Assembly: GCF_001748145.1 (NCBI RefSeq)
Contig: NZ_BCQA01000001.1
Coordinates: 5,482,501 to 5,546,500, forward strand
Length of the DNA: 64,000 bases
Reading direction: 5' to 3'
Source of the DNA: Bosea sp. BIWAKO-01
GTDB lineage: Bacteria; Pseudomonadota; Alphaproteobacteria; Rhizobiales; Beijerinckiaceae
Shown here: piece after piece, positions 58,650 to 64,000 of the stretch
How positions within the stretch are numbered: position 1 is the stretch's first letter
Layout: every line of letters begins with the position of its first letter
The notes under the pieces: model-generated
The model's database searches: none
What the model was told of the DNA's origin: nothing
Seen by the model: the letters and a program-made list of their open reading frames with translations, nothing else
Translations under genes and position numbers: made by a program

Positions 58650-60332
58650 ATGAACTACGTGGTCGAAGCCCTCCGCAATAATCCAGAGCTCGCCATTTTC
58701 CTGACGATCGCTCTCGGCTTCCTGATTGGGAAGCTGAAGTTCGGGAGCTTCAGCCTCGGGGTCGTCGTCGGCTGCCTGCTGGCGGGAGTCCTGGTCGGCC
58801 AGCTCGACATCAAGGTGCCTGCGGCCGTGAAAACGGTCTTCTTCGACCTCTTCCTCTTCACCACCGGGTACAAGGTCGGCCCGCAGTTTTTCCGCGCCTT
58901 GAAGCGCGATGCGCTCCCACAAATGGCGCTGACGGTGGTGCTGTGCGTCACGTGCCTGCTGATGGCGCTCGGCTTCGCAAAATTGCTGAGCTTCGACATG
59001 GGCACGGCGGCCGGGCTTCTTGCCGGGGCGTTTTCGGAGTCGACCGTCATCGGAACCGCAGGCGAAGCGATCCAGCGCCTCGACCTTCCGCAGGCCGAGC
59101 GGACGGCGCTCATCAACAACATCCCCGTCGCCTACGCCGTCACCTATCTGGTCGGGACCGCGGTCCTTGTCTGGTTCCTTCCCAAAGTCGGGCCCAAGCT
59201 CATGGGCATCAACCTGCGCGAGGCCGCGGCGCAGCGCGCGGAGAAGGCCGGTCCGGGCAGCGAAGCCGAGGGCGTCACCTCGGCTGCCCGTCTGTTCGAC
59301 GTTCGCGCCTATCGGGTCGAAAATCCGGTCCTGACCAACAAGACGATCACCGAGCTCGAAGCTCTCATCCACGGGACACGCGCCTTCATTCTGCGCGTCC
59401 GCAGTGGTGTCGTGATGTTCGGCCACGCTTCGGATCGCAGGATCCAGGCGGGCGACGTCATTGCCGTGATGGCACGATATGAAATCCACACGGCCCGCGG
59501 CGACGTGATCGGTCCCGAAGTGAGCGACCCCGAACTGCTCGACATTCCGCTCGAAGCGCTCGACGTCATCGCGACGGCCCGCAGCATCGATGGGAAATCG
59601 CTGGCGGAACTGGCCGAAGCCGAGTTCGCGCGAGGCGTCTTCCTGTCCAAACTGACCCGCTCAGGCATCACGATGCCGATCACCCCAGCGACACGGGTCA
59701 ATCGCGGTGACGTCATGTCGCTGGTCGGGCCGCTCCCGGAAGTCGAGCGGGCCGCGACGGAACTCGGCTACCCCGACCGGCGGACCTCGGCAACCGACAT
59801 GGTCTTCGTCGGGCTCGGGATCTTCCTGGGCGGATTGTTCGGTCTGCTGACCCTGGTCGTCTGGGGCGTCCCGCTGACCCTGACCGCCAGCGGCGGCGCG
59901 CTCTTCATGGGGCTCGTCTTCGGCTGGCTGCGCTCCGTCTACCCGTTCTACGGCCGCATTCCCGAACCGGCGATCTGGATCTTCGATACGGTCGGGCTCT
60001 GCATGTTCATCGGCATCGTCGGGCTCGGCGCCGGGCCAAGCTTCGTCGCGGGCCTGAAAGCAACCGGCGTCAGCCTGATCGCCGTCGGCCTCGTCTCCTC
60101 GCTGGTGCCGCACATCGTTGGGATTCTCTTCGGGCGCTACGTCCTGAAGATGGATCCGCTCATCGTGCTTGGCGCCTGCGCCGGGGCCGGCACGATCACG
60201 GCGGCCCTCAGGGCGATCCAGGACGAGGCCCAGAGCAGCATTCCGGCGCTCGGCTACACGGTACCCTATGCCATCGGGAACATCCTGCTCACGGCCTGGG
60301 GGCCCATCCTCATCGGGATCATGTCGCGTTAG
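58650..60332 (+). CDS. AspT/YidE-type aspartate:alanine exchanger 2
   Basis: A 560-residue paralogue of the exchanger at 55164. It has the same order: membrane block, two RCK_C domains (YRVENPVLTNKTITELEALI; IATARSIDGKSLAELAEAEF), and a second membrane block with LGACAGAGTITAALRAIQDE. The first loop differs (AGAFSESTVIGTAGEAIQRL), so substrate preference may differ. ATG 58650 (MNYVVEALRNNPELAIF) aligns with the paralogue's start; the upstream ATG at 58620 lies inside an inverted repeat. It follows asdA by 120 bases. Confidence 0.9.
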   Translation: MNYVVEALRNNPELAIFLTIALGFLIGKLKFGSFSLGVVVGCLLAGVLVGQLDIKVPAAVKTVFFDLFLFTTGYKVGPQFFRALKRDALPQMALTVVLCVTCLLMALGFAKLLSFDMGTAAGLLAGAFSESTVIGTAGEAIQRLDLPQAERTALINNIPVAYAVTYLVGTAVLVWFLPKVGPKLMGINLREAAAQRAEKAGPGSEAEGVTSAARLFDVRAYRVENPVLTNKTITELEALIHGTRAFILRVRSGVVMFGHASDRRIQAGDVIAVMARYEIHTARGDVIGPEVSDPELLDIPLEALDVIATARSIDGKSLAELAEAEFARGVFLSKLTRSGITMPITPATRVNRGDVMSLVGPLPEVERAATELGYPDRRTSATDMVFVGLGIFLGGLFGLLTLVVWGVPLTLTASGGALFMGLVFGWLRSVYPFYGRIPEPAIWIFDTVGLCMFIGIVGLGAGPSFVAGLKATGVSLIAVGLVSSLVPHIVGILFGRYVLKMDPLIVLGACAGAGTITAALRAIQDEAQSSIPALGYTVPYAIGNILLTAWGPILIGIMSR

Positions 60333-60592
60333 GCGCAGCCGATCTGGTGCGGGCCCGTTTCCACGCTGTGGACATCCCCCTGTGGCGAACGCTTAGGTCG
60401 GGCGCACTTTCGGGTGTTCGAGGAAGGAACCGCGACGGTGCGCGGGTTGATCGCGGCAGGGACGGCGCCCTCTTCCTCTCACAGGGAGACGCGCCGGATT
60501 GGGTCCTTCATGAACAGAGCCGAACGATCCCGTTCATCCTGCGTTCCCTCTCGGACGGCTTTAATCGCCGGGAGGAAACAAGGAGAACCCCG

Positions 60593-60910
60593 ATGCGTCG
60601 GTTCTTGATCACAGCCACCATCGTCCTGGGCGCGGCCGCAACCATGGCCGGCCTCGCGCCTGCAGCTCAGGCAAGCGAAGCGATTGCGCCCTCAATCGCG
60701 CGGCAGCTCGACAAGCAACCGTTGGAGTTCGCCATGACCGAGGCGAAGCGGGAACGCTTGATGATCATCCAGGAAAACATGGATCGGCAGCGATATTACG
60801 GTCGCCGCGATGGCTACAGCCGCGGTTACGGCTATGGCCGGCATCACGGCGGGCCGCCGCCATGGGCGCCTGCACATGGCTACCGCCGGCACCACTATGA
60901 GCGTTGGTAG
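60593..60910 (+). CDS. Small secreted Gly/Tyr/His/Arg-rich protein
   Basis: A 105-residue protein with a signal peptide (MRRFLITATIVLGAAATMAG, cleavage near AQASE). A helical middle (LEFAMTEAKRERLMIIQENM) is followed by a low-complexity tail, YYGRRDGYSRGYGYGRHHGG and onward, ending HYERW. AGGAG precedes the ATG at 60593. Tails like this may bind metal or nucleic acid, but no function is known. It is downstream of the second exchanger by 260 bases, in which nothing else was seen. Confidence 0.75.
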   Translation: MRRFLITATIVLGAAATMAGLAPAAQASEAIAPSIARQLDKQPLEFAMTEAKRERLMIIQENMDRQRYYGRRDGYSRGYGYGRHHGGPPPWAPAHGYRRHHYERW

Positions 60911-60949
60911 TCTCGAATGCCTGCGGATAAGTCGCTCGCGACAGATGCG

Positions 60950-60970
60950 AAGGGCCGGCAGCCGGCCCTT
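60950..60970. terminator. GC-rich hairpin between convergent genes
   Basis: AAGGGCCGGC and GCCGGCCCTT are perfect reverse complements around a single base, 40 bases after the Gly/Tyr-rich protein gene and 76 from the end of the convergent small gene. There is no T-run, so it is a weak terminator candidate. Confidence 0.45.
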
Positions 60971-61045
60971 CCCGGATGCGACCGGTTCTTGACTCACAAG
61001 CTCCGCGGCATCGTCGCGTGGCGCTGAGTGTCGGCCTCGATCCGG

Positions 61046-61246
61046 CTAGCCCTGGGGATTATCGCGCGCGTGTCTGCGCCGACTTCGCGCGTGCCGCCAG
61101 AACGCCACAAGGGCAATCAGGGCGGTTACCAGAAGGAGCGAAACGCCCATCTGGATCAGCCCGAATTTGTGTGCGCCTGGCGGCAGAAACCACCCAGCGA
61201 CAACCGCGGAAACGTTCAGAACCGACTCAACGAAGCGGTCCAACAT
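61046..61246 (-). CDS. Small membrane protein
   Basis: A 66-residue protein. It begins MLDRFVESVLNVSAVVAGWF, with a second, stronger hydrophobic segment at ~32-50 (IQMGVSLLLVTALIALVAFW). The tail is strongly basic (RHARSRRRHARDNPQG), suggesting a cytoplasmic C-terminus. AAAGGGG precedes the ATG at 61246 by nine bases. No family was recognised. Confidence 0.68.
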   Translation of the reverse strand: MLDRFVESVLNVSAVVAGWFLPPGAHKFGLIQMGVSLLLVTALIALVAFWRHARSRRRHARDNPQG

Positions 61247-61589
61247 CTTGATCCCCTTTCCCAAAATCCGTTTCAGGCGCAAGCCGCTGAACGGTGGTGA
61301 ACGAGAGGAGACTCATCCTCATTTGTCGGGGGAGCCCGCTCGCGAGGCAAGCAAATTCTAGGGGATACTGAACGCCAAACCCATTCTGATAGAAGTCTTC
61401 AGCATGAGCGGCTTGCCTGAACATTTCCGAGGCATTTGCGAAACCGGTATGCGCCCTGACCCTCCCGTCGTCAGGACTGCCGCAGCCAGGAAAACGGGCG
61501 AGTTCGGGCACCTGCCATCCCTGGCTTTGTTGGCCTCATGCCGTCGCGTACGAAGCAGATAGCAGAGCGAGGCTTATGCAGGTGCCCCC
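61247..61589. other. Non-coding region, 343 bases
   Basis: No gene is supported. The reading frames present are short and overlap the methyltransferase end on other frames. It should contain the promoter of the small membrane protein at its left end. Confidence 0.5.
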
Positions 61590-62399
61590 TCAGCCTCCGC
61601 CGGGAACCACACCCCGGCAGGCCCAGGCCACGGCCGCAAATGAGCGTGGACCGTCGGGCTCGCCGGCCTGATAGGCTGCCTTGACGGCCTCGCTGGCGAT
61701 TGATCGGGAGGTTGGATCGAGCCCCGCCACATATTTGCCGAGTGGCCCCTCCCCAGCGGCGAACGGGTCCCAGTAGTCGGCGAAATTCTCGTAATCCATC
61801 CTGATCATCAGCGAGGTCTGCTCGACCTCCTGAAGGCCCTGCGCCACGAAGGTCTGCCGCATTTCGTCGGGCCTCATCATGGGCTGGAAGCAGTAATGCG
61901 CCCGCAGGCTTCGCGCCTGCTCGTCCTGCGCGGCGACGGTGTCCAACATCATGCGCATCCCGGACATTCCGCCGAGGTGGTCCCAAACGGCGGCTGCGAC
62001 AACGCCTCCCGGCCGCACGACACGCCGCATTTCGGCGACCGCCCTATCGGCGGCGGGCACGAAATGGAGGACAAGCAACGACAGGGCCCGGTCGAATTCG
62101 TCATCGGGGAAAGGGATAGCGCAGGCATCGCCCTCCCTGATCGTGATCCGCGGATCACTGTTCCGGCGCCGGGTCTCCTCCACGAAGATCGGTGAAAAGT
62201 CGATCGCTGCGACTTCAGCGATCTCCGCCGCCTGCGGCAGCGCGAAGGTCAGGCTGCCTGTCCCACAGCCGACATCGAGAACCCGCTCGCCAGTGGCGAT
62301 GCCGGCGAAATCAATGAACGGTCCTGCAAGTCGCCGGCTCCAGCGGCCCATGAGCTGCTCGTAACCGCTGGCGCTGCGGACGGTGAAGCTGGACGGCAT
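61590..62399 (-). CDS. Class I SAM-dependent methyltransferase (UbiE-like)
   Basis: A 269-residue protein. Motif I is GERVLDVGCGTGSLTFALPQ near residue 38, followed by AAIDFSPIFVEETRRR, then REGDACAIPFPDDEFDRALS and MRRVVRPGGVVAAAVWDH. This is the UbiE/Methyltransf_11 arrangement of small-molecule methyltransferases. The ATG at 62399 has GGGGGGAC upstream. It lies 29 bases after the peroxiredoxin-like gene on the same strand, as part of a probable three-gene unit with the TPR protein. The substrate is unknown. Confidence 0.87.
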   Translation of the reverse strand: MPSSFTVRSASGYEQLMGRWSRRLAGPFIDFAGIATGERVLDVGCGTGSLTFALPQAAEIAEVAAIDFSPIFVEETRRRNSDPRITIREGDACAIPFPDDEFDRALSLLVLHFVPAADRAVAEMRRVVRPGGVVAAAVWDHLGGMSGMRMMLDTVAAQDEQARSLRAHYCFQPMMRPDEMRQTFVAQGLQEVEQTSLMIRMDYENFADYWDPFAAGEGPLGKYVAGLDPTSRSIASEAVKAAYQAGEPDGPRSFAAVAWACRGVVPGGG

Positions 62400-62428
62400 T
62401 GCGTCCCCCCGCTCGCGAATGAACCAAC

Positions 62429-63109
62429 CTATTGCGCAACCTGGGAAACGGCCGACATGAGCTCCTGTGGGTTCGGAGCCCCGAACATGTATCGCCCGCC
62501 TTCCGGAACTTCGGTGAAACTCCAGCGCACAATGCCTTGCCGGTCGAGCAGGAACTGGCCGACAAGCTGGCCGAGGCCTGTCGCCTTCATTTCGAGGTCG
62601 GCCTCGGTCAATTCGTAGCCGTCCTTGCTGTCGAGGAATTGCGAACCCGCCATCGGGTCGAGCGGCCCCGGTGTTTCGCCTGGGATCTCGATCTTCATGC
62701 CCAGCACGGCAGCCATCGAGACCTTGTGCGGCCATGCCGTCTCATTTTCCGTGAATTCGAGATTGGGCAGGCCAAATGCCTGGTGAGAGGTTCGTTTGGG
62801 ATCGGAGGCGGCGAGAAGATTGGGCATCGGATGGTAGCGGAAATAGAGCCGCGCGCGTTCGATCGGGGTGTTGACCACGGTCAGGCTTTCGACACCCGCT
62901 GCGCGCAGTTCCGGATCGAGCTGCGCCTGGGCGGCGATGTGGCGCCGGCAGAAGGCGCAGTGAAGGCCGCGGAACAGGCCGACCAGCACCGGCTTCTGAC
63001 CACGGAAGTCGTCGATCGCGATCTTTCCCTCGCGGGTGATGGCGTCGAGCACGACGTTCGGTGCCCTGTCGCCTGGTTGAAGAGGACCTATGTCGGTCTG
63101 CGCGAACAT
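62429..63109 (-). CDS. Peroxiredoxin/AhpC-TSA-like thioredoxin-fold protein
   Basis: A 226-residue thioredoxin-fold protein. It has GPLQPGDRAPNVVLDAITRE, then the redox site VLVGLFRGLHCAFCRRHIAA with Cys51 and Cys54 (CxxC). A segment VESLTVVNTPIERARLYFRY follows, and near the end FLLDRQGIVRWSFTEV. It is likely a peroxidase or thiol-disulfide oxidoreductase of the AhpC/TSA superfamily; the CxxC is more like ResA/Bcp variants than classical AhpC. ATG 63109 with GGAGGAGG upstream is chosen over a TTG at 63130. It is located 17 bases after the TPR gene. Confidence 0.83.
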   Translation of the reverse strand: MFAQTDIGPLQPGDRAPNVVLDAITREGKIAIDDFRGQKPVLVGLFRGLHCAFCRRHIAAQAQLDPELRAAGVESLTVVNTPIERARLYFRYHPMPNLLAASDPKRTSHQAFGLPNLEFTENETAWPHKVSMAAVLGMKIEIPGETPGPLDPMAGSQFLDSKDGYELTEADLEMKATGLGQLVGQFLLDRQGIVRWSFTEVPEGGRYMFGAPNPQELMSAVSQVAQ

Positions 63110-63126
63110 TTCCACCTCCTCCGCGG

Positions 63127-64000
63127 TCAATCGAGGAATGGCAGCACCACGAGCGCTTCCGGGTCGAGCCCATGCCGGGCGCAGACATCCTGCGCCAGCG
63201 AGAAGTAACGGTCGGCCTCCGCCAGATCATCACGATCGAGATTGAGAGTTGCGAGGCCATCATAGCACGGAAAGAGCAGCTGCGGCTCGCCCGTTTCCCG
63301 CGCCACATCGAGCGCTTCCTCATAGAACCGGGCCGCGATTTCGGACTGCCCCTGGCATTGGTGGATCTGCCCGAGCACGATCAAAGGCACCGGCAGGTGC
63401 TCGCGCTGGTCGAGCGCCCGGTCGATCTCCACCGCCTTCTCGGCCGCCGGAACACCCTCTGTCGGGCAACGGTCCGTGAAGGTGCAGCAGGCGACCGCCA
63501 GATTGGTGAGGAGGCGTGCCTGGAAACCCAGATCGCCGATCCGCCGTGATATCTCGAGGCCGCGTCGACAGACCTCCATCGCCTGCGCAGGGTTGATCGT
63601 CGTGTAGAGCACGCCGAGATTGGTGTAGCCGCGGCAGGCGGCGCCGGGGAGGTCCGCAGCTTCGGCGACCGCGATGCTTCGCTCCACTTCGCGCACCGCT
63701 TCGCGACTGCGCCCGAGCCGAGCCAGCGCGACGCCCTTGGTGTTGAGCGCTTCGGCGGTCGCAAGCGCTGCGTCACGGCCCATCTCGGAGGCCGCATCGC
63801 CGGTCAGGTTGCGCGCACATGCGAGCGCTGCGTCGGCCCATTCTGCGGCACGAGCGTGATCGCCGGTCCGGAACGCCAGGCGGCCGCGCTCCTGCCAGAG
63901 ATGCGCCTGCTCGATCGGCGCGTCGGCTCCGTCAAGAAGCGCTGCAGATTCCGCATAGCAAGCCTCTGCCTTGTCGCGCTTGCTCGCGTCCCAGAGCAGG
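63127..64000 (-). CDS. TPR protein, C-terminal part (N-terminus beyond the window)
   Basis: The frame is open to the right edge, giving 290 visible residues made of TPR-like helical repeats. Examples are QERGRLAFRTGDHARAAEWA, ALNTKGVALARLGRSREAVR, GYTNLGVLYTTINPAQAMEV and VLGQIHQCQGQSEIAARFYE. It ends ALVVLPFLD. This pattern is common at the C-terminus of large adenylate cyclase/AAA ATPase-TPR signalling proteins, but the catalytic part is outside the window, so this remains open. It is probably first in a unit with the peroxiredoxin and methyltransferase genes. Confidence 0.8.
   Translation of the reverse strand, partial: LLWDASKRDKAEACYAESAALLDGADAPIEQAHLWQERGRLAFRTGDHARAAEWADAALACARNLTGDAASEMGRDAALATAEALNTKGVALARLGRSREAVREVERSIAVAEAADLPGAACRGYTNLGVLYTTINPAQAMEVCRRGLEISRRIGDLGFQARLLTNLAVACCTFTDRCPTEGVPAAEKAVEIDRALDQREHLPVPLIVLGQIHQCQGQSEIAARFYEEALDVARETGEPQLLFPCYDGLATLNLDRDDLAEADRYFSLAQDVCARHGLDPEALVVLPFLD

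Noticed and set aside
56922..59489. 855-codon minus-strand frame opposite asdA and the second exchanger
   Set aside because: Shadow of two clear plus-strand genes; no recognisable domain, and it crosses the intergenic inverted repeat.

Overview
The window reads as chromosome of a high-GC alphaproteobacterium of the Hyphomicrobiales (Rhizobiales), most like a Bosea-type genome. The grounds are the gene order at the left end (O-acetylhomoserine sulfhydrylase, CoA-binding protein, enoyl-CoA hydratase, PaaI thioesterase, rplM), ctaA next to a DUF2842 gene, a tRNA-Pro(GGG), and intergenic repeats in the style of rhizobial mosaic elements. The genus is an inference. No integrase, transposase, CRISPR array or phage gene was seen.

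Layout. 0-7.3 kb is core metabolism: rplM, thioesterase, hydratase, FAD monooxygenase, metY, ctaA. 7.35-19 kb is an exopolysaccharide locus: deacetylase, CelD-like acyltransferase, Wzc-like chain-length protein, Wza-like export protein, GT4 glycosyltransferase, WcaJ-type initiating transferase, Wzy-like ligase/polymerase and a methyltransferase, interrupted by a two-gene SMR transporter. After tRNA-Pro comes the most interesting unit, 19.7-24.35 kb: a compact four-gene operon of MBOAT acyltransferase, acyl carrier protein, fatty-acyl-AMP ligase and membrane-anchored SGNH-like protein. Part for part it is laid out like the Gram-positive DltBCAD system, with a fatty-acid-activating enzyme in place of the D-alanine ligase.

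24.4-36.5 kb is a loose accessory stretch: an SDR gene split by an inversion, many small secreted or membrane proteins, an S41-like protein, a SpoIIAA-like protein, a large autotransporter, long non-coding gaps and several perfect two-copy tandem duplications.

36.7-60.3 kb looks like a stress and acid-tolerance region: a TolB/TPR regulator, an HlyD-type adaptor with a membrane partner, PPK2, a sensor kinase and FixJ-like regulator, a SulP transporter with STAS domain, a CYTH-CHAD protein, a DUF2950/DUF3300 pair whose DUF3300 protein carries an S74-type C-terminal domain, then an Orn/Lys/Arg decarboxylase, aspartate 4-decarboxylase and two AspT-type exchangers. PPK2 and CHAD point to polyphosphate. 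The decarboxylase and AspT genes point to proton-consuming decarboxylation with precursor/product exchange. Two homologous small secreted proteins with a C-x5-C motif and shared leaders sit 15 kb apart on either side of this region.

The right end holds a methyltransferase, a peroxiredoxin-like protein and the C-terminal part of a TPR protein cut by the window edge.

Four copies of a ~95-105 bp element (7.26, 14.02, 18.16 and 27.45 kb) all lie between convergent genes. A 31-bp near-perfect inverted repeat at 41.2-41.3 kb, with a partial third copy at 38.6 kb, is a candidate operator or structural element for the stress region.
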